The position numbers were made by a program, and so were the translations under genes. Under the pieces are notes generated by a model that was not told where the DNA came from, made no database searches, and saw only the letters and a program-made list of their open reading frames with translations. Shown here one piece after another: positions 53,162 through 62,548 of a DNA stretch of 64,000 nucleotides (position 1 is the first letter of the stretch; the number at the start of each line of letters is the position of its first letter). The DNA lies in NCBI GenBank assembly GCA_027313705.1, contig DAHVDE010000108.1, positions 1 through 64,000 of the forward strand, in the 5' to 3' direction. Source of the stretch: Actinomycetota bacterium. GTDB lineage: Bacteria > Actinomycetota > Actinomycetes > Streptosporangiales > Streptosporangiaceae.

Positions 53162-53276
53162 TTTACCACTGCTACTGGCCCGGCAATGGGGGACATCGGG
53201 CAATCGATTAACCTGGCGTCAATGATCATGAGCTGAGATCATCTCGGGCACGGTAGCGCAGAGTTCCGGAGGACTC

Positions 53277-54818
53277 ATGAAGCGCATGCGATCAACGCGA
53301 GGCAAGGTGTTGCGCTGGACGTCGGTCGCGCTCGCTGCGGTTCTCGTCGCCGGAGTGCTCACCGTCTACCTCGACGTGCGGTTCAAGCTGGACAAAGTTG
53401 ACCATATCGCGCGGATCGATGCCGCGCACCGCCCGCCCAGGTACAACGATGCGCTCAACCTGCTGCTGATCGGCTCTGACAACCGGCACGGGCACAACGG
53501 GGTAATCGGCGGACGCTACGGCTGCAATTGCTCGGACACGCTCATGCTGGCGCACATTTCGCCTGGCCGTCATATGGTGACGGTCGTCAGCATTCCACGC
53601 GACACGGTGGTGCCTTACTACGCGTGCTCGCCCTGGCAAGGGCTACCTGGTCAGACGGCAAACCCGAACGCTCTCGAGCGGATCAACGGCACGCTGGCCG
53701 CAGGCGGGCCTGAGTGCGTGCGGGAGACCGTGGAGCAGCAGACCGGGGTGTACATCAACGACGTGCTCGAACTCGACTTCACCGGATTCGAGCAGGCGAT
53801 CAACGACATCGGCGGGGTCAACGTCTGCGTGCCCTTCGCCATCAACAACGCGATCACCGCCGCGGGCGGCACCGGCCTTGTGCTGACGGCCGGCCGGCAT
53901 CACATCTGGGGCAGGCAGGCGCTCCAGTTCTGGCGTACCAGGGAGAACATCGCGAACGGCTCGGACATCGAGCGCATCGCCCGTGACCAGTACATGCTTG
54001 CCCAGATCGTCAAGGGCGTGCTGCACAGCGGCCTGCTGCACAGCCCGCTGAAGCTTTACCGCGTGCTAAGTGACGTGGCAGGCAACCTGACGACCGACGC
54101 CAGCGACTCAGACCTGCTGCACATCGCCACCAGCCTGGGCGGCATCTCGACAGGGAACGTGCAGTTCATTACCGCGCCGTGGGTCACCTACCAGCCCGAC
54201 CCCAATGAGGTGCAGTTCGAGCAGCCGCAGGCGGACGCCCTGTTCTGGGCGATCGCGCACGACACCAAGCTGCCCAAGACCGCCAGGGCCAGGCACGGCG
54301 TCAATGTCACCCCGGTGGCAAGCACCGGTGCCAAGCCGAGCACCAGCCCCGGTCCTGGCGCGAGCCCGGCGGCCGGCGGGCAGCCGCTGACGGTCGCTCC
54401 TTCCGCAGTCAACGTCATGCTGCTTGACGGGTCTGCTGGCACCAACCTGACCAGTACCGTTAAGACCGAGTTGACCAGTCGCGGGTTCACGGTCGTCGGC
54501 ACCGGTTACGCGGCCACGACCAGTTACACAGATACCGTCATCCAGTACGCTTCGCCTGCCGACCTCGCCGCGGCCAGGACGGTCAGGCAGCAGTTCGACT
54601 CGGCCATGCTGCAGCTAGATTCCGCGCTCCAGCCGGGCACTATCCAGGTCATTCTCGGATCGAGCTTCACCAAGCTGGCGAAGCCGGCGTCGACCTCGCA
54701 AGCTATCAAGGGGCTTTCTAGCAGCTTCGGTGGCATCACGGCCAACGTCAAATGCCGGAACAGCGCGTTCTACGGCTACTACGACAACATGCCGGCGTCT
54801 CATAGCTGCGCCTGCTGA
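53277..54818 (+). CDS. LytR-CpsA-Psr family cell-wall glycopolymer ligase with LytR_C domain
   Basis: 513 residues: short cytoplasmic N-terminus, one transmembrane anchor (VALAAVLVAGVLTVYL), LCP domain from ~60 (NLLLIGSDNR, VSIPRDTVV, FWRTRENIANGSDIERIARDQ) containing the Arg/Asp residues that bind polyprenyl-pyrophosphate, then a Pro/Ser linker and a LytR_C domain (VMLLDGSAGTNLTSTVKTEL). It attaches glycopolymers such as arabinogalactan or teichoic acid to peptidoglycan. GGAGG precedes the ATG. Three extra Cys in GCNC...C and a C-terminal SCAC may form disulfides. Confidence 0.93.
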   Translation: MKRMRSTRGKVLRWTSVALAAVLVAGVLTVYLDVRFKLDKVDHIARIDAAHRPPRYNDALNLLLIGSDNRHGHNGVIGGRYGCNCSDTLMLAHISPGRHMVTVVSIPRDTVVPYYACSPWQGLPGQTANPNALERINGTLAAGGPECVRETVEQQTGVYINDVLELDFTGFEQAINDIGGVNVCVPFAINNAITAAGGTGLVLTAGRHHIWGRQALQFWRTRENIANGSDIERIARDQYMLAQIVKGVLHSGLLHSPLKLYRVLSDVAGNLTTDASDSDLLHIATSLGGISTGNVQFITAPWVTYQPDPNEVQFEQPQADALFWAIAHDTKLPKTARARHGVNVTPVASTGAKPSTSPGPGASPAAGGQPLTVAPSAVNVMLLDGSAGTNLTSTVKTELTSRGFTVVGTGYAATTSYTDTVIQYASPADLAAARTVRQQFDSAMLQLDSALQPGTIQVILGSSFTKLAKPASTSQAIKGLSSSFGGITANVKCRNSAFYGYYDNMPASHSCAC

Positions 54819-54843
54819 CCCCGCGTTCTGCTGACCAGGGCGC

Positions 54844-57543
54844 TTAATCCTCGCGGGCCAGTACCTGAACCGGGAAGAAACGCAGCAAAGCGGCCGCCGC
54901 AGCCTGGCCGCCCTGGTGCGCCTCGCCGGTAAGTACGCTTGCCCACCGGCCAGGCGGCAGGCCGACGCTGGTGCCTGTCCAAGGATCGGCGGCGCTGGTC
55001 GCCAGCCTGGGCACGACCACGACCAGGCCTGCTGACCTGGCGAACGCGACGAACCGGCCGGCGCCAGGCCCGCTCACTTCGAGTGGTTCGTACCCAGACA
55101 AGCGGCTGTAGCAGTGCGGGTTCGAGCGCCGGTGATTGAGCAGCCTGCTGATCAGCCACAGCTTGGTGCCGCCGGCGTCGTCCCTGGCGAACGCCTGCTG
55201 CGGGCCGGCGCCGGCGAGTTCGGCTAGCAGTTCCCCGCGGGCGGCGAAGTCGACAGGCTGCCGGCCGTCTGGGTCAGCCAGTGACAGGTCCCATATCTCA
55301 GTGCCCTGGTAGAGATCGGGTACGCCAGGGCAGGTCAGCAGCAGCGCGGTCGAGGCGAGTGAGTTCAGCCTGCCCCTGGCGACAATGCTGTGCCTGGCCA
55401 GGAAGGTCGCCACTGCGGCGACGAACTCGGCGTCGGAGAGCACGGCTGCCACGAAGCCGGCGAGCGCGTCCTCGTAGCCAGCCTGCGGGTCCGTCCACGA
55501 GGTGTGCAGTCTGGCGTCCCTGACCGCTGCGATCAGGTACCGCCTGAGCCGGTCGGCTTGCACCGGCCAGGCGCCGACCATGCTCTGATAGAGCAGGTAC
55601 TCGGTGACGCGATCTGGCCAGTTCCGGCTGCCATGTTTTCCGGCCCGCTTCTTGTACCTGGCATTGTGCTCAGACCACTGCCTGATTGCCGCGTTCCAGG
55701 CGTGCGGCAGTTCGGAAAGCACGCTCATCCTGGCCCTGACATCGCCGCTGCGCTTGGTGTCGTGGGTCGACAGGGTCAGCATCGTGTCTGGCCAGTGCAG
55801 GGCGGCATAGCGCATCGCATCGTGGAAGTCAGGCAGGTCACCCCCGAACCTGGCCGGGTCACCGCCGACCTCGTTCAGGCAGGCGAGCGGCAGGTAGCGG
55901 CTGAAGGCGATGCCTTCGGTGCCCTTGGTCATGACCGGCGTGCTCACCTGGGCGAACCCGACCGCGAACTCGGCTTCTCCTGCCTCGCCTTGGCGCAGTA
56001 GCAGCAGGCCGCCGATGAAGTCGAACAACTCGGCGTCCAGGTCTTGCCTTCGCTGCCGCGCCGCGGTCACGGCGGCCGCGACCTTCGCCCGGTCTGCGAG
56101 CGTCACGTCCTGGCCAGGGCGCGGATAGCAGCGGCAGACCGCGAAAGCGGCCAGCAGTTCTTCCAGTGCCGCACGTAGTTCGCGGCGGGTGTAGTCGCGC
56201 TGGCGGCGGCGGTGCTCGCAGATGCCTGCCAGTTGCCAGGTCAGGCGCTCGACCTCGGCGTCCAGCTCCTCGGCCATTACCTGGAGCTTGGCCGCACGGG
56301 TGATCTCGGCGAGGTCAGCGTCCTGGCCGGTGAAACTGGCGTAGCCGTCGAGTATCGGCTGGCGGCCATCCTGGTCGACGAACAACTCGCCGGCCAGGTT
56401 GAGGAAGTCATAGCCGGTGGTTCCCGCGACGGGCCAGGATCCTGGCAGCTTCTCGTCAGGTCCCAGTGTCTTGTCGGCCACGATGTAGATGGCGTCCCCG
56501 GCGGCCGTCCGCAGCCTGGTCAGGTATCCCTCTGGGTCGGCGAGGCCGTCCACGTGATCGACGCGCAGGCCGCTTACCGAGCCCTGCCGCACCAGGCGAA
56601 GAGGAAGTTCGTGCACGTCGTCGAAGACCTCTGGCCGATCGACGCGCAGGATAGCCAGGCTGCCGACGCCGAGGAACCGGCGTCCTGCGGGTTCCTCGGC
56701 CGCCATGCCCAGGTAGGCCAGGCGGTAGTTCTGCCTCGCGAGCAGCTCGTCTAGCCGGTCGGCGTCGCTGTTGACCGCCTCGATTTCGGCGTCAATCGCC
56801 TGGGCCAGGTCTGCTTCCCGTTCGCAGAGCACAGCCAGCCTGCCGCGCAGTTCCCCGATCGCAAGGCGCCGCTCCCGTGCCTGCGCCGGTCCGGCGCGGA
56901 TCGCGCGGGAAAGGTTGCCAAGATTGGTGGCGACGGCCCTTAGCTCGGCCGATCCTGCCGCGTCGGCAGCGCTCGTCAGCAGGTCGCCAAGAGCGGGCAG
57001 GGAAATCGGCGCCTCGATCTCCTGGTAGGTCACCGTGAAGGCGCCGCCTTCGCGGCGGAGCCTGAGTTCGCCTGCGTCGAGCACGCGACCGTACCTGTCG
57101 GCAAGCACGGGCATGATCACGGTGGCCGCCAGGTGGCCATCAGGCGGACTTGCGTCGATGTCAAAGTAGCTGGCGTAACGACTAGCCGGCCCGTGCTCGA
57201 GCACGTCCCACCACCAGGCGCTTTCCCGGCCGGCCAGGGTCAGCCGGTGCGGAGCGATGTCTAGCAGCTGGCTCAGGCCCGCTGCGCTCAGCGCCTCGGA
57301 CAGCCGCTGATAGCCCCCTGGTCCGCCGAGTGACTCATCCAGCCTTGAGTGGTCCGCGATGCGGTAACTTGCCTGTTCCGCCGTCGCGGCCTGCTGAACC
57401 GGCGAGCAATGCAGATGGGAGACGCCGAGCGCGGCCAGGTACCTGACGATCGCCGCGGCGTCGTCAAAGGTGAAGCCGGGCCCGAATTGCACCCGGTAAG
57501 TGGCCGACGGGGGCAAAACGCCGGGCCATGGGGGATCTGTCAC
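54844..57543 (-). CDS. Divergent TreY-like (maltooligosyltrehalose synthase family) protein
   Basis: 899 residues, TreY length, with PPSATYRVQFGPGFTFDDAA, the nucleophile region GLRVDHVDGL (Asp329), PVAGTTGYDFLN and LSTHDTKRSGDVRARM all present. Other key positions have changed. Region I, canonically DIVPNHM, reads DIAPHRL (95-101); the subsite segment usually written GSTHGYDV reads EQASYRIA; and the acid/base Glu of the VEKIL motif is Asp357 (IVADKTL). The protein may have weak, altered or no synthase activity. Active TreY converts the reducing end of maltooligosaccharides to a trehalosyl unit for TreZ; no treZ is in the window. Convergent with the LCP gene. Confidence 0.85.
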   Translation of the reverse strand: MTDPPWPGVLPPSATYRVQFGPGFTFDDAAAIVRYLAALGVSHLHCSPVQQAATAEQASYRIADHSRLDESLGGPGGYQRLSEALSAAGLSQLLDIAPHRLTLAGRESAWWWDVLEHGPASRYASYFDIDASPPDGHLAATVIMPVLADRYGRVLDAGELRLRREGGAFTVTYQEIEAPISLPALGDLLTSAADAAGSAELRAVATNLGNLSRAIRAGPAQARERRLAIGELRGRLAVLCEREADLAQAIDAEIEAVNSDADRLDELLARQNYRLAYLGMAAEEPAGRRFLGVGSLAILRVDRPEVFDDVHELPLRLVRQGSVSGLRVDHVDGLADPEGYLTRLRTAAGDAIYIVADKTLGPDEKLPGSWPVAGTTGYDFLNLAGELFVDQDGRQPILDGYASFTGQDADLAEITRAAKLQVMAEELDAEVERLTWQLAGICEHRRRQRDYTRRELRAALEELLAAFAVCRCYPRPGQDVTLADRAKVAAAVTAARQRRQDLDAELFDFIGGLLLLRQGEAGEAEFAVGFAQVSTPVMTKGTEGIAFSRYLPLACLNEVGGDPARFGGDLPDFHDAMRYAALHWPDTMLTLSTHDTKRSGDVRARMSVLSELPHAWNAAIRQWSEHNARYKKRAGKHGSRNWPDRVTEYLLYQSMVGAWPVQADRLRRYLIAAVRDARLHTSWTDPQAGYEDALAGFVAAVLSDAEFVAAVATFLARHSIVARGRLNSLASTALLLTCPGVPDLYQGTEIWDLSLADPDGRQPVDFAARGELLAELAGAGPQQAFARDDAGGTKLWLISRLLNHRRSNPHCYSRLSGYEPLEVSGPGAGRFVAFARSAGLVVVVPRLATSAADPWTGTSVGLPPGRWASVLTGEAHQGGQAAAAALLRFFPVQVLARED

Positions 57544-57797
57544 CAGGCCGTCACCTTCCTACGGCTCCCCGCCATGTTATCCACACTAGATAAGCGCTGG
57601 CCGCGATGGGCTCGGTTCTGGCAACAAACCCTGATGCGGGGATCGCGCCTGGTACGCCGCCCTGGCAGGCAGACATTCTCCGGTCCTTTTAGTACGGCCA
57701 GCAGGTTATGCTGTCCGGCTCGGCTAAAATCGTGATTGGGGGTTTCTGCAAGTGGCCCTAAATAGGAATTTTCCTGGGCGATACGGGGGGCTTGGAA

Positions 57798-58661
57798 ATG
57801 CTGGCTGCTCGCTGGAGAGTACCGATCATTACGGTGACCATCGCCGTCGGAACTGTCGGTGCACTTGTCACTTCGATTACCGGGGCGCTTGCCGCCCATC
57901 CGGTGGCCGCCGCTGCGGCCCAGGGCCGGTCGCACGCGGGCAGCAGGCTGGCGCCTTCGCAGACCGCCCCGCTGGTGTCCGATGCCGGTGGCGGGTCCAG
58001 GTTCAAGCAGGGACTTGCTGCACCACGCATGAGCCGTGCAATGCTTGCCGCCAACGTCCGCAAGCAGCGGGCCGCCGCGGCCTACCTGGCTGCTGCCCGC
58101 CCGGCTGCGGCCAGGTACCTGGCCAGGACCCAGCAGCCACAGATACGCAACTACTTCTGCGGCCCGGCGACCGTTGCCGAGATGCTCGCGCAGCTGGGAG
58201 CGCGGCTGAGCCAGAGCGCCGCTGCCAGGGAACTTGGCACCAGCGGCGCCGGCACCGACTGGTCGGACAAGACGGGTTACCCGGTTCCGCGCGTGCTCGA
58301 CGCCAATCAGAAAAAGAACAGCTATGTCGCGGTCGGCCTGCCATGGACGCCGGACGGCAACCAGATCAGGACCTATGAAGGAGACCTGGTCACTGACCTG
58401 AACCGCGGCGCGGGCGTTCCCCTGGCCGGCGATGCGTACGAGGTACCTGGCGGCCCCCATCTGGTCGGGCACCCGGAAAGTCAGGAGATCTTGCACTGGT
58501 TCGACATCAGGGGTTATGCGCGGTCGGGCGCGGTCACCGCATACGAAGACTCGGTGCACGGAGCCCCGAGCATCGCCTGGAGCAGTTCGGTGCCAGCCTA
58601 CTCCGCACTTCCCTCGCCGATGGTCGTATACATTCTTGGCGCGCGAGGATACGTCTGGTAG
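57798..58661 (+). CDS. Secreted C39-like cysteine peptidase-fold protein
   Basis: 287 residues. Signal peptide or anchor (VPIITVTIAVGTVGALVTSITGALA) ending in AHP/AAAA, then a basic Ala-rich segment and a papain-like domain: NYFCGPATVAEMLAQLG with Cys121, and EILHWFDIRGY with His233 and Asp236. This arrangement matches Peptidase_C39-like domains of secreted actinomycete proteins. It may cleave peptides outside the cell or be a non-peptidase relative. ATG at 57798 has GGGGGG at good distance; a TTG two codons earlier is too close to it. A lipoprotein gene follows 7 bp later. Confidence 0.78.
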   Translation: MLAARWRVPIITVTIAVGTVGALVTSITGALAAHPVAAAAAQGRSHAGSRLAPSQTAPLVSDAGGGSRFKQGLAAPRMSRAMLAANVRKQRAAAAYLAAARPAAARYLARTQQPQIRNYFCGPATVAEMLAQLGARLSQSAAARELGTSGAGTDWSDKTGYPVPRVLDANQKKNSYVAVGLPWTPDGNQIRTYEGDLVTDLNRGAGVPLAGDAYEVPGGPHLVGHPESQEILHWFDIRGYARSGAVTAYEDSVHGAPSIAWSSSVPAYSALPSPMVVYILGARGYVW

Positions 58662-58668
58662 CCAGGCG

Positions 58669-60399
58669 GTGGATACTCGATCGCGCCTGCTCAGCGCCTG
58701 GATAATCATCACCTGTCTCGCCGCGCTCACCGGGTGCAGCAGGTCAGCGGGGACGCCCAGACGGGCAGTTACCGGTCCGGCTACGCCCGTCACCCGGCCG
58801 GTTCCCGCTGCCCCCGAGATCAGCGCCTTCTGCGCCGGGAGCGTCAGGGCCACTGGGCTCTCCCGCGTGGTACCAGCCTCGCTCCGCGAGGAAGTGGTGC
58901 CGCTCGGGGTTGCCGCGGACGGGCGCACCGGCTACGTGTCGCTGTGGGCCAGGTCCTTCGCGGGCGTGGCGGCGATGAACCTGCATACCGGGGCCTTCAG
59001 GCCGATCTGGCGGTTCCCGGATCCGGCCAAGGACCAGGCCGACGGGGCGTTCAGTGGCCGGTGGCTGGTCTGGGAGCAGACGTACTCTCTGCAGAGCCTC
59101 GATGACTTCACCGTGTACGCCTGGAACGTCGCTTCTGGCCGGAATTTGCGCCAGGTGGTGCGGATCGGCCGCTCGCTGGCCGGACCCAATGGTGCTTTCT
59201 GGCCGAGCCCATGGCATGCTCCTGCGGTCGAAGGGAACTACGCGGCCTGGGCGCAGGGTTACGGCCCTGGCGGGCTGGTCCAGATCAGGCTGGCCGACCT
59301 CGCGAGCGGGCGGGTGTCCGTCGTGGCCGAGGGGCACTTGCAGGCGCCGTTCTTCGCCGGGAGCCTGCTGGTGTGGCCGGCGTCCGACCGGCCGGGCGCG
59401 GAAACGTCACTGCACGCCTACAGTCTCCGCACGCGCAGGCAGGCGCAGCTTCCTGTCGCGCTGAGCACGGTGCGAGGCACCGACTTCGTGGCAGCTGACG
59501 GCACCAGAACGGCCTACCTCGACTCCGGCCTGAACTCGCTGTACTACTCATCTGAACCTGGTCGGCCAGCCCGGGTGATGCTCAGGCTCCAGGCCGGCTC
59601 GGAGTTTTCCGGCCTCGGCCTCGGCGCGGGCGTGCTGACCTGGAGCACGACGGCGGCCACCTACGCCGCGAGCACGGCCACCGGCGGATACGTGCAGGTA
59701 ACCCCGGCCTATGGCCTCGCGGTCACCGGCGGCGGGCCGGACATCTTGGTGTCAGACGCGCCTCTTCGCGGGCCGGGCAGGCCAGTCCTGCCGTTGCATG
59801 TGGTCAGCCTTCGCTACCAGAAGAAGAGCCGCTGTGCGCCAGGGCGCTTAGGCCCGGCCGCAGTCAGGGCACACGCCGAAGAGTTCGACGGTATGTCCGA
59901 CCTCGGTGAACCCCGCCTGTTCGGCTACCTGCTCGGTCCAGCGTTCCACGTCACGCCCTTCTACTTCCACGCTGCGGCCGCAGTTGCGGCAGGTCAGGTG
60001 ATGGTGGTGGGCGTTGGTCTGGCAGCGGCGATACAAGATCTCGCCGGTAGCGTCCCTGATCGCGTCGATTCTGCCGCTCTCGCTCAGGGCCTGGAGATGC
60101 CGGTATACAGTCGTCAGGCCGACTTGCTCGCCGCCTTCACGCAACTCGGCGTGGATCTGCTGGGCGCTGCAGAAGCCAGGCAGTCGGTCGAGTACCGCGG
60201 CTACCGCCTCGGCCTGCCTGGTCCGGCTGACCCTCGTGCCGTGCGGCCTGCCACTGGCGGCGCGTCCTGGGGTACTCACATCTGGCACGGTAGCAGCCGG
60301 GCCGGTGAGTTCCCGCTGCTGCGAGGGGGGAGAAGATGTAGTTATGGCGGAAAGGCTGCGCGGCGCGACAAGTCCTTACCTGCTACAGCATGCCGGTAA
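58669..60399 (+). CDS. Beta-propeller-like lipoprotein; frame runs on through the antisense of the fur-family gene
   Basis: GTG at 58669 opens a lipoprotein signal ([17 protein letters not shown]). The mature part to about nt 59845 has repeated beta-rich blades ([45 protein letters not shown]), like a WD/TolB-type propeller. No stop occurs where the domain seems to end: the frame continues antisense through the whole fur-family gene and past the start of the next gene to 60399. A TAG exists in the next frame at 59847-59849, so a one-base shift would end the protein exactly before the fur stop. The extension uses a TTA codon (59848-59850) and loses propeller character, so the true end is probably near 59845 and a frameshift is possible. 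7 bp behind the C39-like gene. Confidence 0.68.
   Translation: MDTRSRLLSAWIIITCLAALTGCSRSAGTPRRAVTGPATPVTRPVPAAPEISAFCAGSVRATGLSRVVPASLREEVVPLGVAADGRTGYVSLWARSFAGVAAMNLHTGAFRPIWRFPDPAKDQADGAFSGRWLVWEQTYSLQSLDDFTVYAWNVASGRNLRQVVRIGRSLAGPNGAFWPSPWHAPAVEGNYAAWAQGYGPGGLVQIRLADLASGRVSVVAEGHLQAPFFAGSLLVWPASDRPGAETSLHAYSLRTRRQAQLPVALSTVRGTDFVAADGTRTAYLDSGLNSLYYSSEPGRPARVMLRLQAGSEFSGLGLGAGVLTWSTTAATYAASTATGGYVQVTPAYGLAVTGGGPDILVSDAPLRGPGRPVLPLHVVSLRYQKKSRCAPGRLGPAAVRAHAEEFDGMSDLGEPRLFGYLLGPAFHVTPFYFHAAAAVAAGQVMVVGVGLAAAIQDLAGSVPDRVDSAALAQGLEMPVYSRQADLLAAFTQLGVDLLGAAEARQSVEYRGYRLGLPGPADPRAVRPATGGASWGTHIWHGSSRAGEFPLLRGGRRCSYGGKAARRDKSLPATACR
59848..60288 (-). CDS. Fur-family metalloregulator (Zur-like)
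   Basis: 146 residues: winged helix ([30 protein letters not shown]), [11 protein letters not shown], the metal-binding [13 protein letters not shown] and the C-terminal CPDCG, giving two CxxC motifs for structural zinc. The sequence type favours Zur-like zinc sensing, but Fur or other sensing is possible. No ribosome site is evident at GTG 60288; a GTG at 60279 is an alternative. It lies wholly antisense to the open frame of the lipoprotein gene and diverges from the thioredoxin-fold gene 55 bp away. Confidence 0.9.
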   Translation of the reverse strand: MPDVSTPGRAASGRPHGTRVSRTRQAEAVAAVLDRLPGFCSAQQIHAELREGGEQVGLTTVYRHLQALSESGRIDAIRDATGEILYRRCQTNAHHHHLTCRNCGRSVEVEGRDVERWTEQVAEQAGFTEVGHTVELFGVCPDCGRA

Positions 60400-62371
60400 T
60401 CCGGTCGACTGGTGGCAGTGGGGAGACGAGGCGTTCGCGGAGGCGCGGCGCAGGGACGTGGCCGTGCTGCTCTCCATCGGATACTCGGCCTGTCACTGGT
60501 GCCATGTGATGGCCCACGAGTCGTTCGAGGATCAGGCGACCGCCGACCTGGTAAACAGTCACCTGGTAGCAATCAAGGTGGACAGGGAAGAGCGGCCGGA
60601 TGTCGACGCGGTCTACATGACCGTTACCCAGGCGCTCACCGGGCAGGGCGGCTGGCCGATGACGGTCTTCCTGACTCCGGACCGTGAGCCGTTCTATTGC
60701 GGCACCTATTATCCGAAAGAGATCTTCGCGCGGCTGGTGCTCGCCATTTCCGGTGCCTGGCGGGAGAACCGCGGTGAGGTGAGCGGACGGGCCAGGCAGA
60801 TCGCCGCCGCCATTGCGGAGACCGCCGGGCAAGGATCGGCAGGCGACGGCGTGGCCGTGCTCGCCGATGCGGCCGAACTGTGTGACACCGCCGTCGGATC
60901 GCTGGCAGGCAGGTATGACGCCAGGCGCGGCGGCTTCGGCGGTGCGCCCAAGTTCCCGCCATCCACGGTGCTCGAATTCCTGCTCAGGCATTCCGAGCGG
61001 GCCGTGGCAGCAAGTTCAGGCGGCGAGGCGCTCGCGATGGTGGCAGGCACGGCGCAGGCCATGGCCAGGGGCGGAATCTATGACCAGCTTGGCGGCGGCT
61101 TCGCCAGGTACAGCGTGGACGACGGCTGGGTGGTGCCGCACTTCGAGAAGATGCTGTATGACAACGCGCAGCTGGCCAGGGTTTACGCGCACTGGTGGCG
61201 TCGCTCCGACGGCAGCAGCGAACTGGCGAGGCGGGTCGCCGTGCAGACGTGCGACTGGATGCTCGCCGACCTGCTAACGCCCCAAGGCGGGTTCGCGAGC
61301 GCACTCGACGCGGACAGCGAAGGGACAGAGGGCGCGTTCTACGTGTGGACGCCCGGCGAACTGGCTGAGGTGCTCGGCGCCGATGACGGCGCCTACGCTG
61401 CGTCACTGTTCTCCGTCACGAAGGCGGGCACCTTTGAGCACGGGCGGTCGGTGCTTCAACTGCTTGCCGACCCCGATGATCAGGAAAGATACGACAGCAT
61501 CAGGTCGCGGCTGCGGTCGGCACGGGCGAAGCGGACGTGGCCAGGCCGCGATGACAAGGTGGTGGCGGCCTGGAACGGGCTGGCGATCACCGCCCTGGCC
61601 GAGGCTGGGCTCCTGTTCGCTCGTCTGGACTACGTGGCGGCGGCCAGCCGGGCGGCCGAGCTTATCGAGGCTGTCCACATGTCAGGAGGCAGGCTCGCGA
61701 GGACGTCGCGTGACGGCGTGGCCGGACCGAGTGCCGGCGTGCTCGAGGACTACGCGTGCGTCGCGGCCGGGTTCCTGGCCCTGTCTGGCGTGACTGGCGA
61801 GGACAGGTGGGTGGGCCTGGCCGGCTCGTTGCTCGACACGGCGCTTGACCGGTTCCGTGCCGATGCCGGCGGGTTCTACGACACTGCGGACGACAGCGAA
61901 GAGCTCATCTACCGCCCGGCCGACCCGGCCGACGGGCCTGTACCTTCAGGCACCTTCGCCATCGCCGGGGCGCTGCTCAGTTACTCGGCACTGACCGGCT
62001 CCGCGGCGCACCGGGCCGCCGCCGCCGAGGCGCTCAGGCCGCTTCCGGCCCTGGCCGCCAGGTATCCGCAGGCCGCAGGCTGGGGGCTGGCAGTGGCAGA
62101 GGCCGTGGTGGCAGGGCCTGCCGAGATCGCGATCATCGGGCCGGCCGACGACGAACGGACCAGGGCCTTGCACCTGGCGGCCGGGCTCGGCGCCGGCCCT
62201 GGCGCCGTGATCGCGACCGGGCCTGGCGGCGGGCACGGCACCGGGATGGTGCCGCTGCTCACCGGGCGTGACCTGGTCGGCGGGCAGCCTGCCGCTTATG
62301 TCTGCCGCGATTTCGCCTGCCTGCTGCCGGTCACCACGGCAGCGGAGCTGCTCGCGTTGTTGCGCTCCTGA
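60344..62371 (+). CDS. YyaL/SPATA20-type thioredoxin-domain protein (DUF255)
   Basis: 675 residues. N-terminal thioredoxin-like domain with [14 protein letters not shown], redox motif CHWC ([14 protein letters not shown]) and [23 protein letters not shown]; then an (alpha/alpha)6-barrel-like part resembling N-acylglucosamine 2-epimerase ([35 protein letters not shown]). Function in bacteria is not settled. ATG at 60344 starts the conserved [17 protein letters not shown]; the longer ORF from 60014 is antisense to the fur gene. GGGGGGAGAAG lies upstream. Confidence 0.92.
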   Translation: MAERLRGATSPYLLQHAGNPVDWWQWGDEAFAEARRRDVAVLLSIGYSACHWCHVMAHESFEDQATADLVNSHLVAIKVDREERPDVDAVYMTVTQALTGQGGWPMTVFLTPDREPFYCGTYYPKEIFARLVLAISGAWRENRGEVSGRARQIAAAIAETAGQGSAGDGVAVLADAAELCDTAVGSLAGRYDARRGGFGGAPKFPPSTVLEFLLRHSERAVAASSGGEALAMVAGTAQAMARGGIYDQLGGGFARYSVDDGWVVPHFEKMLYDNAQLARVYAHWWRRSDGSSELARRVAVQTCDWMLADLLTPQGGFASALDADSEGTEGAFYVWTPGELAEVLGADDGAYAASLFSVTKAGTFEHGRSVLQLLADPDDQERYDSIRSRLRSARAKRTWPGRDDKVVAAWNGLAITALAEAGLLFARLDYVAAASRAAELIEAVHMSGGRLARTSRDGVAGPSAGVLEDYACVAAGFLALSGVTGEDRWVGLAGSLLDTALDRFRADAGGFYDTADDSEELIYRPADPADGPVPSGTFAIAGALLSYSALTGSAAHRAAAAEALRPLPALAARYPQAAGWGLAVAEAVVAGPAEIAIIGPADDERTRALHLAAGLGAGPGAVIATGPGGGHGTGMVPLLTGRDLVGGQPAAYVCRDFACLLPVTTAAELLALLRS

Positions 62372-62548
62372 GCGGCCGCCGTTGCGCGATCACGCGAGTC
62401 AGAGCGCCGGAAGTGACCTGGCGTCCTCCCTCTCGGCCTGGTAAGACAGCACTTAGGCGCTAGTTGTGAAACTTTCACTGCCCTCGTGCGTCTAACACGG
62501 AGATGAGATAGGAAATCAGCTACTCGTTGCCAGGATCACTTTCGTCCC

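Noticed and set aside
57540-58928. Long minus-strand ORF (462 codons) opposite the C39-like gene
   Set aside because: Arg/Gly/Pro-rich translation without domain features; the plus strand carries a signal peptide and Cys/His motifs in the same interval.
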